Shown in pieces: positions 12,063 to 20,798 of a stretch of 64,000 nucleotides of DNA (positions are counted from its first letter, which is position 1; each line of letters opens with the position of its first letter). The stretch covers positions 1 through 64,000 of the forward strand of contig VAYS01000008.1 of the NCBI GenBank assembly GCA_005883215.1, read 5' to 3'. A model generated the notes under the pieces. That model ran no database searches. It saw nothing but the letters and a program-made list of their open reading frames with translations, and had not been told where the DNA came from. A program made the position numbers and the translations under genes. The DNA is from Actinomycetota bacterium. Its GTDB lineage: Bacteria; Actinomycetota; Thermoleophilia; Solirubrobacterales; Solirubrobacteraceae.

Positions 12063-13597
12063 GCCTGCCTCCGGGGCCGGACCGAATCCCGGTCCCCGCG
12101 GTGTGCCTGGTCGTGCTCGACGGCTGGGGGCTGGCGCCCCCGGGGCCGGGCAACGCGATCGCGCTGGCGGACACGCCGGTGTTCGACGAGCTGTGGGCGG
12201 GCTACCCGCGCGGACGGCTTCACGCCGACGGGCCCCACGTGGGTTTGCCCGAGGGGCAGATGGGCAACTCCGAGGTGGGGCACCTCAACCTGGGCGCCGG
12301 CGCCGTCGTTCCTCAGGCTCTCTCGGTCATCGACGAGGCGGTGCGCGACGGCACGCTCTCCGCCAACCCCGTGCTCGGGCAGGCGATGGAGGGGGCCGAG
12401 CGCGTTCACCTCATCGGGCTGGCCTCCGACGGCGGCGTGCACTCCGGCGAGGCCCACCTGCGCGGCTTGATCGAGCTCGCCGTCCGGCGCCGCGTCCCCG
12501 ACCTGGTGGTGCACGCCTTCACCGACGGGCGCGACACCCGGCCCACCGCCGGCGCCGACTTCCTCGCCGAGCTCGAGCGCTTTTGCGCGGCCACCGGGAA
12601 CGGGCGGGTGGCATCGGTCGTGGGCCGCTACTGGGCGATGGACCGCGACCGGCGCTGGGACCGCATCCAGCGCGCCTACGACCTGCTCGTCCACGGTCGT
12701 GCCGATCACCGCGCGCCCGGCGCGGCGGATGCCCTGCGGGCGGCCTACGAGCGCGGCGAGACCGACGAGTTCGTGTCCCCGACGGCGGTGGGAGAGGAGG
12801 GCACGATCCGCGCCCACGACAGCGTCATCGCCTTCAACTTCCGCCCCGACCGCATGCGCGAGATCACGCGGGCGCTGGCCGAGCCCGGCTTCGAGGAGAT
12901 CGACCGCGGCGGGGCGCAGCCGGTGCGCCGCTACGCCACGCTGACCGAGTACGAGGAGGGCTGGCCCTACCCGGTGGCCTTCCCCCCCGAACGTCCGCGG
13001 GCCACGATCTCCGGGGTGATCGCCGCCGCCGGCCTGCGGCAGCTGCACGTGGCGGAGACCGAGAAGTACCCGCACGTGACGTACTTCTTCAACGGCGGCG
13101 AGGAGGCCCCGGTGGCCGGGGAGGACCGGCGCCTGGTGCCCTCCCCCCGCGACGTGCCGACCTATGACCACCAGCCCGAGATGAGCGCGCGCCAGGCGGC
13201 CGAGGCGTTCGTCGCCGGCTGGCGCGAGGACCGGCCGGCGTTCGGGATCGTCAACTTCGCCAACCCCGACATGGTCGGACACACGGGGGTGATCCCGGCG
13301 GCGATCGCCGCCGTCGAGACCGTCGACTCCTGCCTGGGCCGGGTCATAGGCGCGGTGCACGAAGCGGGCGGGGCGTGCCTGATCTGCGCCGACCACGGCA
13401 ACGCCGACCACATGCTCGAGCCCGACGGCAGCCCCAACACGGCGCATTCGCTGAACCCGGTCCCGGTGATCGTCACCTCGAGCGGCGTGCGCCTTCGCGA
13501 TGAGGGCATCCTGGCCGACGTGGCGCCCACCCTGCTGGAGCTGCTGGGGCTCTCGCCCGCGCCGGGGATGACCGGGCATTCGCTGCTCGCCGGCTGA
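12059..13597 (+). CDS. gpmI: 2,3-bisphosphoglycerate-independent phosphoglycerate mutase
   Basis: A 512-residue manganese-dependent mutase that converts 3- to 2-phosphoglycerate. It shows LVVLDGWGL, the Ser nucleophile in GQMGNSEVGHLNLGAG, the phosphate-site FNFRPDRMREI and the metal-binding ADHGNADHM. The start is taken as TTG at 12059, which overlaps the tpiA stop in TTGA and has GAAGG upstream; a GTG at 12101 would remove most of the first strand. It ends the glycolytic run. A gpmI gene within the gap operon is common outside Actinobacteria but less usual in them. Confidence 0.96.
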
Positions 13598-13655
13598 GCG
13601 GGCGCCCGCCACCGTCCCCCGGAGCCGGCGCTCGCCGCGCCGGCCGGTGTAGGGC

Positions 13656-14663
13656 TCAGGCGCCGGCCCGGGCGCTGCGCGGGTTGGTCAGCGGGGTGAG
13701 CCGACGCTCGAGCTGCTCGCGCAGGTGCTCGTACTGGGGCGGCAGCGACAGACGCTCGCCCAGGGCCTCGGGCGGCTCGTCGATGGCAAACCCCGGACCG
13801 GCGGTGGCCAGCTCGAACAGCACGCCGCTGGGCTCGCGGAAGTAGACAGAGTGAAAGTACTGGCGGTCGATCACCTCGGTGGGGCGAGCCCCGGCCCGCC
13901 CCACGCGGCCTCGCACGGCGCGCAGGTGATCGTCGTCGTCCACGCGCCAGGCGATGTGGTGCACCGAGCCTGCCCCCTGGCGCCCGGGCTCGGCGGGCGG
14001 TGGGTCATACCCCAGCGTCGCCGGGCGCTCGCCCTCGGTGCGCCAGGCGCCGTGCTCGGCGCCGGGGGAGCGGGTGCCGCCGCCGTCGCTCGCGCCCCGG
14101 GCTCCGGTCGCGGTCGCGGTCGGGCCCCCGGTCCCCGAGTCGGCGGTCAGCTCCAACGCCTGGGTTAGCAGCGGCGCCGAGGCATCGGGATCCGACGCGT
14201 ATGCGCGCACGCCGGCGAAGCCCCGCAGCGCGTGCTCGGGCGCCACCTCCGGGGCCTGGGCGACCAGCCCCTCGTCTCCTCCGGCGTCGATCACGAGCGC
14301 GTGATCGAGCCCCTCGGGGTCGGCGAACACCAGCGCTCCGTCCGCGCGCCGGGTGGCCACGCCCGCATCGGCCAGCCGCTGCTCCCAGAACGACTGCGCC
14401 GGCGCGTCGAGGACCCGCCAATCGATGCGATGGACCATGCCCGCGCCGGCCCGGCCCCGCTCGACGCCGGGGAACTCGAAGAACGTCAGCACGGTGCCCG
14501 GCGTTCCCGTCTCGTCGGCGTAGTAGAGGTGGTAGACGTCGGGCGCGTCGAAGTTGACCGTCTTCTTGATCATCCGTAGGCCCAGCAGGCGGGCGTAGAA
14601 GTCAACGTTGGCCGGTGCGTCGGCGGTGATCGCCGTGATGTGGTGCAGGCCGCGGACCGCCAT
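13656..14663 (-). CDS. Ring-cleaving dioxygenase, MhqO/LinE-like
   Basis: A 335-residue protein with two tandem VOC modules: LHHITAITADAPANVDFYARLLG at the N-terminus and VHHIAWRVDDDDHLRAV in the second half, ending with REPSGVLFELATAGPGF. This arrangement is that of Fe(II) hydroquinone ring-cleavage dioxygenases such as B. subtilis MhqO/MhqA. A low-complexity Gly/Ala/Thr stretch of about 50 residues (about 170-225) is inserted between the modules. A MarR-family gene is divergent from it, as fits the MhqR-controlled quinone-detoxification genes. Substrate is inferred, not shown. Confidence 0.85.
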   Translation of the reverse strand: MAVRGLHHITAITADAPANVDFYARLLGLRMIKKTVNFDAPDVYHLYYADETGTPGTVLTFFEFPGVERGRAGAGMVHRIDWRVLDAPAQSFWEQRLADAGVATRRADGALVFADPEGLDHALVIDAGGDEGLVAQAPEVAPEHALRGFAGVRAYASDPDASAPLLTQALELTADSGTGGPTATATGARGASDGGGTRSPGAEHGAWRTEGERPATLGYDPPPAEPGRQGAGSVHHIAWRVDDDDHLRAVRGRVGRAGARPTEVIDRQYFHSVYFREPSGVLFELATAGPGFAIDEPPEALGERLSLPPQYEHLREQLERRLTPLTNPRSARAGA

Positions 14664-14743
14664 CTGCGGCCAAGGCTAGCGGCGCGCGGGAGCGGTTGCG
14701 AGCGCAATCAGTTCGGGGACGGCCGGCGGCGTTGGTATGTTGG

Positions 14744-14755
14744 TTGCACACGCAA
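14744..14755. promoter_or_regulatory. Possible MarR operator
   Basis: TTGCACACGCAA has 4-base arms (TTGC/GCAA) around ACAC. It sits between the divergent dioxygenase and MarR genes, 47 bases before the MarR start. MarR proteins usually bind short imperfect palindromes in such regions. Weak evidence. Confidence 0.35.
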
Positions 14756-14801
14756 GTTGTCGCGCCGGGGCCATTCGGCCCGCGCGCGGCGGGCGCCGCC
14801 G

Positions 14802-15272
14802 GTGTCATCGACGCTAACCACAGCAGTTCGGACCCAGCTCGATCCCCGGGAGTTGCGCGCCTGGCGCGGCCTGCTGCGCTCGCACGCGTGCCTGGTGCGG
14901 GCGCTCGACGCCGAGCTCGAAGTGGCGCACGGCTTGCCGCTGACCTCCTATGAGGTCCTGCGCTATCTAGACGACGCCGACGGATGCAAGATGCGCATGT
15001 GTGAGCTCGCCACCTCGGTGCACCTCAGCCGAAGCGGTCTCACGCGTTTGGTCGACCGCCTGGAGCGCGACGGCCTGATCGAGCGGGTGTCCTGCTCGCA
15101 CGACGCGCGCGGGGCCTACGCCGCGCTCACCGCCAGCGGGCGCGAGCGCCTGGCCGCGGCGCGGGAGACCCACCTGGCGGCGGTCCGGGAGCACTTCCTC
15201 GAGCACTTCTCCTCCGAGGAGCTCGAGCTGCTGGGTGAGTTCTGCGACCGTGTCGCCCCGCCCTGCTGCTGA
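14802..15272 (+). CDS. MarR-family transcriptional regulator
   Basis: A 156-residue winged-helix regulator. The DNA-binding part is MCELATSVHLSRSGLTRLVDRLERDGLIERV, followed by a wing with the conserved DARG (HDARGAYAALT). The C-terminal dimerisation helix ends in two Cys (PPCC), and another Cys lies at the wing (RVSCSHD). Such Cys could serve as a thiol or quinone sensor, as in MhqR/YodB-type repressors. GTG at 14802 is chosen because a longer frame runs through the promoter region. The likely target is the divergent dioxygenase gene. Confidence 0.88.
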   Translation: MSSTLTTAVRTQLDPRELRAWRGLLRSHACLVRALDAELEVAHGLPLTSYEVLRYLDDADGCKMRMCELATSVHLSRSGLTRLVDRLERDGLIERVSCSHDARGAYAALTASGRERLAAARETHLAAVREHFLEHFSSEELELLGEFCDRVAPPCC

Positions 15273-15295
15273 GCGCGGACTGAACAGCAGGTCCG

Positions 15296-15664
15296 ATGCC
15301 CGCGGAGGGACAGTGGCGCCGCCAGCAGCGGGCGATCCCCCTCACCCGGCGCGACCGGGGACTGCTCGCCGTCCTGGCCGTGGTGCTGTTGGTGGGGGCG
15401 GCCGCCATCGTCTACGCGGGCGTCCACGCGTCGGGGCCTCGGGCGCCGGGCGCCGGCAGCGGCTGCGTCGAGGCGACCGTGCCGGGCGCCACCGGGGCCC
15501 AGATCCTGCACACCTGCGGCGCGAGCGCCCGCCGTCTGTGCCTGACCGAGGGGGCCCGCGCCGACGCGGTCGCCTCCGCTCTGCGGGCGGCCTGCCGCCG
15601 CGCCGGCCTGCCGCTCCAGGCGCCCCCCGGACCGGGCGCAAATCGGCGCCCCGCCGTCCGATAG
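15296..15664 (+). CDS. Small membrane-anchored protein, unknown
   Basis: A 122-residue protein with a basic N-terminus, one transmembrane helix (about residues 22-43, LLAVLAVVLLVGAAAIVYAGV) and an outer domain holding four Cys (SGCVEATV, HTCGASARRLCLTEG, RAACRRAG), possibly two disulphides. No family recognised. It follows the MarR gene by 23 bases, so it may be co-transcribed. The sequence is Pro/Ala-rich at its end. Confidence 0.6.
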   Translation: MPAEGQWRRQQRAIPLTRRDRGLLAVLAVVLLVGAAAIVYAGVHASGPRAPGAGSGCVEATVPGATGAQILHTCGASARRLCLTEGARADAVASALRAACRRAGLPLQAPPGPGANRRPAVR

Positions 15665-15698
15665 CGCCCACCCGGGCCGGCCTTCTTCGACAAAAAAC

Positions 15699-15727
15699 TT
15701 GTAGTCAGACCACTGAGATTTTATAAT
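15699..15727 (+). promoter_or_regulatory. Sigma70-like promoter of hsp20 with HAIR-like element
   Basis: TTGTAG (15699-15704) and TATAAT (15722-15727) are 17 bases apart, a near-consensus promoter in otherwise GC-rich DNA. The spacer and -35 region carry CTTGTAGT...ACTGAG, a degraded form of the HspR operator HAIR (CTTGAGT-N7-ACTCAAG). Repression by HspR is therefore possible but unproven. Confidence 0.75.
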
Positions 15728-15763
15728 GCGGGTTAGAGGACAGCCCCTAAGGAGGTGAATGAC

Positions 15764-16246
15764 ATGGCACTCGTACGTTGGGAACCACTACGCGAGCTCT
15801 CGATGTTCCAGGACGAGATGAACCGGCTGTTCAGCCGCTTCAGCGACGCTCCGAACGGGGACACGGGTCTGCTGCGCCGGTGGGTGCCCGCGATGGACCT
15901 GGTCGAGACCGACGACCACTTCGTGCTGCGGGCCGACCTGCCCGGCATGAGCGAGGAGGACGTCAACGTCGAGCTCGAGCAGAACGTGCTGACGATCTCC
16001 GGGGAGCGCAAGAGCGAGCACGAGGAGCGCGACGCGGGCTACTACCGCCTCGAGCGCGCTGCCGGCTCGTTCAGCCGCGCCCTGACCTTGCCCGAGGGCG
16101 TCAACCCCGACGGGATCCAGGCGGGCTTTGACCGCGGCGTTCTCGAGGTCCGGATCCCCAAGCCGCCCGAGAGAAAGCCCCGCAAGGTGGCCATCGGCGT
16201 CGGCGCGCCGGCGATCGAAGGCGAGGAGAGCGCCAGCGCCGAGTAG
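15764..16246 (+). CDS. Hsp20/alpha-crystallin small heat-shock protein
   Basis: A 160-residue small heat-shock protein, an ATP-independent holdase that forms oligomers in the cytoplasm. The alpha-crystallin domain spans about residues 42-140 (MDLVETDDHFVLRADLPGMS; LTISGERK; FSRALTLPEGV; GVLEVRIPKP). The ATG at 15764 is chosen over an in-frame GTG nine bases upstream because a strong SD (AAGGAGG) sits at the right distance. It has its own promoter and a hairpin terminator shared with the converging dedA-like gene. Confidence 0.96.
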   Translation: MALVRWEPLRELSMFQDEMNRLFSRFSDAPNGDTGLLRRWVPAMDLVETDDHFVLRADLPGMSEEDVNVELEQNVLTISGERKSEHEERDAGYYRLERAAGSFSRALTLPEGVNPDGIQAGFDRGVLEVRIPKPPERKPRKVAIGVGAPAIEGEESASAE

Positions 16247-16274
16247 CGCCGGCTCGCAGCAGCAGGAGACGACG

Positions 16275-16300
16275 GGCGCCGCCGCGATTCCGGCGGCGCC
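16275..16300. terminator. Hairpin terminator between converging genes
   Basis: A 10-bp perfect stem (GGCGCCGCCG / CGGCGGCGCC) around loop CGATTC lies between the hsp20 stop and the dedA-like stop. It is symmetrical and can serve both strands. No strong T-run follows. Confidence 0.7.
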
Positions 16301-16303
16301 GGT

Positions 16304-16897
16304 CTATTCGGCCGGGCGGCGGTGTCGGCGACGGATCAGCAGGTAGCCGGTTATCGCCGCGAGCACCACCACCCCGATGCCCACCAGCCCGGCGGTGCGA
16401 ATCAGCGCTTCGGCGCCGTGGCCGAGCAGGTAGGCGAGCAGCCCCACGGTGATCGCCCAGCTGATGCCGCCGGCGGCGTTGTAGGCCAGGAACGTCGGCC
16501 AGCGCATGCGGCTCGCGCCGGCCAGCCACGACGCCCACACCCGCAGGCCGAGGATCCAGCGACCGAAGAACACGGTCTTGGCCCCGTGGCGCTCGAACAT
16601 CGCCTCGCCGAGGGCGAGCACCCGGCGGCGCTGGCGCTCCAGGCGGCCCGGGCGCTCGAGCAGCCAGCGCCCGCCCCGCCGGCCGATCGCATAGCCGATG
16701 TTGTCGCCCACGATCGCGCCGGCGGCGGCCAGCGCGATCACCGCCACGATCTCCAGCTTGCCCTGGCTGGCGAGCAGGCCGGCGGCGATCAGCGACGTCT
16801 CACCGGGGACCGGGACGCCGCTCGCCTCCACGGCGACGATCCCGAACAGCACCGGGTAGGCGAAATCGCCGGCGGAGTCGACCAGCGACGCGAGCAC
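16304..16897 (-). CDS. DedA/SNARE-associated family membrane protein
   Basis: A 197-residue DedA-family protein. Characteristic features are VPVPGETSLIAAGLLAS near the N-terminus, GDNIGYAIGRRGG, and FFGRWILGLRVWASWLAGASRM with the conserved Arg and Gly residues. It has four to five hydrophobic segments. Some DedA proteins flip lipid carriers or support proton-dependent membrane homeostasis. The GTG start directly follows the stop of the kinase gene, so it is the last gene of the operon. Confidence 0.92.
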   Translation of the reverse strand: MLASLVDSAGDFAYPVLFGIVAVEASGVPVPGETSLIAAGLLASQGKLEIVAVIALAAAGAIVGDNIGYAIGRRGGRWLLERPGRLERQRRRVLALGEAMFERHGAKTVFFGRWILGLRVWASWLAGASRMRWPTFLAYNAAGGISWAITVGLLAYLLGHGAEALIRTAGLVGIGVVVLAAITGYLLIRRRHRRPAE

Positions 16898-18094
16898 TCA
16901 CTTCGTGTTCTGGTCGATGAGGTTCTGGATCTCGTCGACCGCCCGCTGCACGTCGCGGTAGACGACGTTTCGCAGGTGCACGGCGCCCCGGTTGCCCGAG
17001 CCGCTCGAGGCGATGATCGCCGCCGCGCCGCCCACCAGGATCAGCGCCACCACCAGCAGGGCGAGCAGGCGCCGTCCCCGGCGTCGCCGCGGCTCGGCCC
17101 GCCGCGCCGCCGGCGCGGGCTGCGCGCGGGGCGCCCCGGGCCGTGGGCGCAGCGGGGCGTGCGCGGGCGCGGGCTCGCGCAGCGCCCGGGTGGCCTCGGT
17201 GTCGCCGAGGGCGCGTGTGGCGGCGGTCGGCTCGGGCGGGTGCGCGGTGGGCACGCCGCGCGCCGCCCCCTCGAGTGCTTCGGCCATCTCGTGGGCGGTC
17301 TCATAGCGGGCGCCGGGGTCGAGCGCGAGCGCCTGGGCGACGGCGTCGGACAGGGTGGGCACCACGTCCTCGCGCAGGGCATCCAGGCGCGCGGGAGCCT
17401 CCTGCTGCTGGCGCAGCGCCAGCTCGCTCAGCGAGGTCGCCTCGTAGGGCAGCCGGCCGGCGATCAGCTGGTAGGTCACGACGCCCAGCGCGTAGATGTC
17501 GGCGGCCGGGCCTGCCTCCTCGCCGCGGGCCTGCTCGGGCGCCAGGTAGGCGGCGGTGCCCAGGACCGAGCCCACCTGGGTGATGCTCGACTGCTCGGCG
17601 GTGCGGGCGATGCCGAAGTCGGCGAGCTTGACCACGCCCTCCTGTGAGCGCAGCAGGTTGCCGGGCTTTACGTCGCGGTGCACCACGCCGTGGCGGTGGG
17701 CGTAGGCCAGGCCCTGGCACGCCTGCCCGATGACGCCGATCGCCTCGTCGATGGCCAGCCAGCCCTGGTCGCGCAGGAGCTCGGCGCACGACGGCCCCTG
17801 GATGTACTCCATGACGATGTAGTGGCGGCCGCTGACCTCGTCTAGCCCCGAGTCGAAGACCTGGACGATGTTGGGGTGGATGAGCCGCGCGGCGGCCATC
17901 GCCTCGCGCTGGAAGCGAGACACGAAGGTGGGGTCGTGGGCCAGGTGCTCGGCCAGCAGCTTGATGGCCACGTAGCGCTCGAGACGGCGATCGACGGCCA
18001 AGTGCACGGTCGACATGCCCCCGAAGCCCAGCGCCTGCTGGAGCTCGTAGCGGCCGGCGATCTGATCGCCGGCACCGGTGGAGCGCGCGCTCAC
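16898..18094 (-). CDS. Transmembrane Ser/Thr protein kinase (PknB-like)
   Basis: A 398-residue Hanks-type kinase. It has the Gly loop GFGGMSTVHLA, the ATP Lys in VAIKLLAEH, the catalytic loop VHRDVKPGNLL and DFGIAR, in residues about 13-275. A basic, Pro/Ala-rich juxtamembrane segment and one transmembrane helix (about 338-361) follow, with only a short outer tail of about 37 residues. There are no PASTA domains, unlike PknB. The GTG start overlaps the stop of the upstream Thr-rich lipoprotein gene (GTGA), which suggests that lipoprotein and kinase work together. Confidence 0.93.
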   Translation of the reverse strand: MSARSTGAGDQIAGRYELQQALGFGGMSTVHLAVDRRLERYVAIKLLAEHLAHDPTFVSRFQREAMAAARLIHPNIVQVFDSGLDEVSGRHYIVMEYIQGPSCAELLRDQGWLAIDEAIGVIGQACQGLAYAHRHGVVHRDVKPGNLLRSQEGVVKLADFGIARTAEQSSITQVGSVLGTAAYLAPEQARGEEAGPAADIYALGVVTYQLIAGRLPYEATSLSELALRQQQEAPARLDALREDVVPTLSDAVAQALALDPGARYETAHEMAEALEGAARGVPTAHPPEPTAATRALGDTEATRALREPAPAHAPLRPRPGAPRAQPAPAARRAEPRRRRGRRLLALLVVALILVGGAAAIIASSGSGNRGAVHLRNVVYRDVQRAVDEIQNLIDQNTK

Positions 18095-18618
18095 GGCGCA
18101 CCTCCCCCGGCGCCGCCCGAGCCGCCGCCGCCCGAGCCACCCGGTGCGGGGGTACCGCCGCCGTTGTTGGGGGTGGTGGGGGGAGTGGTCTGGGTGGTGT
18201 GGGTGTTGGTCGTCTCGGTGGTCGTGGTCTCGGTCGGGGTGGTGGCCGTCGTAGTGGTGGGCTGGGTCTGGGTGGCCGTGGTCTGGGTGGTCTGGGTCGT
18301 CTGGGTGGGGGTGGTGGCCGCCTTGCACTGACGGGGCACCTGGCGCTGCAGGTTGGCCAGGCCCTTGGCGAGGCTGTCGCGCAGCCGGGGATCGATGCCC
18401 GGGGGGAGGCTGTTGAGGTCGTTGGAGGCGCGACCCAGCGCGTCCTGGGCCCCGGCGCAGTCGCCGCTGGCTACGGCGCTGCCGACGTCGCCGAAGTCCT
18501 TCTTGAGCTGCCCAGCCGCGTCGCTGGGGAGCAGGTTTTGACCGCTCCCGCACGAGGCCAGCAGCGCGGTGGCCGCTCCCAGCCCGGCGGCCAGGGCAAA
18601 GCGCAGCGTGGAGACCAT
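18091..18618 (-). CDS. Lipoprotein with Thr/Gln-rich tail
   Basis: A 175-residue lipoprotein: signal peptide with lipobox LLASC (Cys near residue 23), a helical domain of about 75 residues with two Cys (GDCAGAQ and PRQCKAA), then a low-complexity tail made almost wholly of Thr, Gln and Pro (about 102-150) and a Gly-rich end. Thr-rich tails are common sites of O-mannosylation in Actinobacteria. It is coupled to the kinase gene by a 4-base overlap. No known family. Confidence 0.82.
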   Translation of the reverse strand: MVSTLRFALAAGLGAATALLASCGSGQNLLPSDAAGQLKKDFGDVGSAVASGDCAGAQDALGRASNDLNSLPPGIDPRLRDSLAKGLANLQRQVPRQCKAATTPTQTTQTTQTTATQTQPTTTTATTPTETTTTETTNTHTTQTTPPTTPNNGGGTPAPGGSGGGGSGGAGGGAP

Positions 18619-18641
18619 CGTCGAGGACCGTAGCCGACGGA

Positions 18642-19373
18642 TCACTGGCCGTATTGAAGCCGCTCGGCCAGCGAGTCCGGCAGGCCCGCCTGCCGGATCG
18701 CCGCCGCCGCCGCCGAGATGTCGTATTCCACGCGCCGGTAGGACGCTACCCAGCCGCTGGTGTCGAGCAGCATCCACGCCGCCCGGGGGTCCCCGTCGCG
18801 GGGCTGGCCCACGCTTCCCGGGTTGAGCAGCCACTCGCCGGGGGCCAGCTCGAGCTCGCTCCCCGCCCGCTGGGGCTCGCCGGTCGCCGGCTCGCCTTCA
18901 TCGCGGTGAAAGGAAAGGGCGACGTGGGAGTGCCCCACCAGGCACACACGCTTGTCCTGTTCGTCGAGGCACAGGTCGGCGAGCAGCGCCGAGAGCACGT
19001 ACTCCCAGATCGGATCGCGCGGGCTGGCGTGGTACAGGCCGACGGGCTGGCCATTGGCCACCGGCTCCAGGCTCTCGAGGAATGAGAGGTTCTCGGTCGA
19101 GATCGTCTCCTGGGTCCACTTCGCCGCCATCGCCGCGCCGCGCGAGAACTCGTCGAGGGGGAGCTCCCCGGTGACCGCCAGATCGTGGTTTCCCGCCAGG
19201 CACAGGGCGGCGTGCTCGCGGGTCAGTTCCACGCAGGCGTCGGGCTCGGCCCCGTAGCCGACCAGGTCTCCCAGGCACCACATCGCGGCGGCCGGCGAGT
19301 CCTCGATGTCGTCGAGAACGGCCTCGAAGGCGGGACGGTTGCCGTGGATGTCCGAGACGATGGCGAGCTTCAT
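18642..19373 (-). CDS. Metallophosphoesterase (YfcE/MPP superfamily)
   Basis: A 243-residue calcineurin-like phosphoesterase. Metal-binding motifs are SDIHGNRPAFEAVL, CLGDLVGYG, LAGNHD, VGHSHV and a late NPGSVGQPRDGD, in the order expected for the family. The ATG at 19373 begins right before the first motif. The substrate is unknown; relatives act on phosphodiesters or serve as protein phosphatases. It heads the minus-strand group with the lipoprotein (23 bases downstream), kinase and DedA genes. Confidence 0.92.
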   Translation of the reverse strand: MKLAIVSDIHGNRPAFEAVLDDIEDSPAAAMWCLGDLVGYGAEPDACVELTREHAALCLAGNHDLAVTGELPLDEFSRGAAMAAKWTQETISTENLSFLESLEPVANGQPVGLYHASPRDPIWEYVLSALLADLCLDEQDKRVCLVGHSHVALSFHRDEGEPATGEPQRAGSELELAPGEWLLNPGSVGQPRDGDPRAAWMLLDTSGWVASYRRVEYDISAAAAAIRQAGLPDSLAERLQYGQ

Positions 19374-19468
19374 CGGGTGGCGCCCGACTGGGCGCAGGGG
19401 ACCGGAGCGCCGGCGCGGCGATCGGCGCCCGGCGCCAGTCTCGCACGCCTCCGCTCTACAGTGCCGCC

Positions 19469-20713
19469 ATGCCGAGGTGGCCATCGCGACGGCGCCCGCC
19501 GGAGTGGAGCGTGGCGGTGGTCGGTGCCCTGGCGATCGCCGAGGGCGCCGTCCTGGCGCTGCGCCCGCGGGGAGGGCTGCTGGACGCCCGCGCGGTCCCG
19601 GCGCGGGACTACTTCGGTGCCGCAGAGCTTCGCCGGGCCCGCGCCTTCCGGGGCCCCCAGCTCGCGCTCTTCGGGGTGGGGGGGCTGATCGAGGCGGGGC
19701 TCCTGGCGCTCCTGGTCGCCCGCCCGCCCCGGCGCCTGGGCGGCGCCTGGCGCGCCCCGCGGGCGGCGGGCGCCACGGCCGGCGCGGCGCTGTCGGCGCT
19801 GCTGGCGCTGGCGCCGCTGCCGGTCAACGCGATCGCCCGCCGCCGCGCCCGCGATATCGGGCTGGTCACCCAGTCGTGGGGTGGCTGGGCCGGCGACGTG
19901 GCCAAGAGCACGGTAATCGGCGCCCTACTCGCCGCCGCCGGGGGCGCCGCCGCGGTGGACCTGCTGCGGCGCTGGCCGCGCGGGTGGTGGCTGCCCGGGA
20001 GCGGCCTGGTGGTGGTCGTCGGCGCCGGCTCCCTACTGCTCTCACCGGTCCTGCTCGACCCGGTGTTCAACCGCTTCGAGCCCCTGCCCCCGGGAGCCGC
20101 TCGCACCGACGTGCTCGACCTGGCCCGCCGGGCCGGCGTGCGTGTGGGCCAGGTCTACGAGGTCGACGCCAGCCGGCGCACCACCGCCGCCAACGCCTAC
20201 GTGACCGGCCTGGGCGCCACCAAGCGGGTGGTGCTCTTCGACACCCTGTTGGGCAACTTCTCCCGCGACGAGACGCGTCTGGTCGTCGCCCACGAGCTCG
20301 GCCACGTCCACTACTCCGACGTGCCGCGGGGCCTGCTATACGTCGCGCTGGTCGCCCCCGGGGCGCTGCTCGGCGCCGCGCTGCTCACCCGCCGCCTGGC
20401 GCCCGAGCCCGCCCGAGCCGGGCGCCCGGGCCCGGAGGTGCTGCCCGCCCTGGCCCTCTCGCTGGGCGTGGTGGGCGGGGCGGTGGGGATGATCTCCAAC
20501 GTCCTCTCGCGGGGTATCGAAAGGCGCGCCGACGCCTTCGCGCTGGGCCTCACCGACGCCCCCGAGCCGTTCATCTCCTTCGAGCAGCGGATCACGCTGC
20601 GCAACGTGGCCGACCCCGATCCGCCGGCCTGGCAGACCCTGCTGCTGGGCAGCCATCCCTCCACCGTCCAGCGGATCGGCATGGCCCGAGCGTTTCAGGC
20701 CGGCCGGCGCTGA
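19469..20713 (+). CDS. M48-family membrane metalloprotease (Ste24-like)
   Basis: A 414-residue membrane protease. It has several N-terminal transmembrane helices, the zinc motif HELGHVHYSD (about residues 274-283), two further helices and the third ligand region ERRADAFALGL. Order and length match the CAAX-protease-like Ste24/M48 group rather than the shorter HtpX. The likely role is membrane protein turnover. It is divergent from the phosphoesterase with 95 bases between starts. Confidence 0.9.
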   Translation: MPRWPSRRRPPEWSVAVVGALAIAEGAVLALRPRGGLLDARAVPARDYFGAAELRRARAFRGPQLALFGVGGLIEAGLLALLVARPPRRLGGAWRAPRAAGATAGAALSALLALAPLPVNAIARRRARDIGLVTQSWGGWAGDVAKSTVIGALLAAAGGAAAVDLLRRWPRGWWLPGSGLVVVVGAGSLLLSPVLLDPVFNRFEPLPPGAARTDVLDLARRAGVRVGQVYEVDASRRTTAANAYVTGLGATKRVVLFDTLLGNFSRDETRLVVAHELGHVHYSDVPRGLLYVALVAPGALLGAALLTRRLAPEPARAGRPGPEVLPALALSLGVVGGAVGMISNVLSRGIERRADAFALGLTDAPEPFISFEQRITLRNVADPDPPAWQTLLLGSHPSTVQRIGMARAFQAGRR

Positions 20714-20763
20714 CGCCCACCGCCGCCGCGGCAGGCGTCACGTTTCTTCTGCGCCCTGCGTTC

Positions 20764-20789
20764 TCCGGTGGGTGGATCCACACACCGGA
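20764..20789. repeat. 26-base near-perfect palindrome at the ribosome site
   Basis: TCCGGTGGGTGGATCCACAC with its complement forms a palindrome over 26 bases with a single mismatched pair. It ends 9 bases before the GTG start of the mosaic surface protein and its last bases enter the SD (GGAGGGGG). It may be an operator or an RNA hairpin that limits ribosome access. Confidence 0.7.
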
Positions 20790-20798
20790 GGGGGTGAC

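Noticed and set aside
18190-18320. Thr/Gln-coding repeat as a CRISPR or VNTR array
   Set aside because: It is in-frame low-complexity coding sequence of the lipoprotein tail, with no fixed repeat or spacer length.
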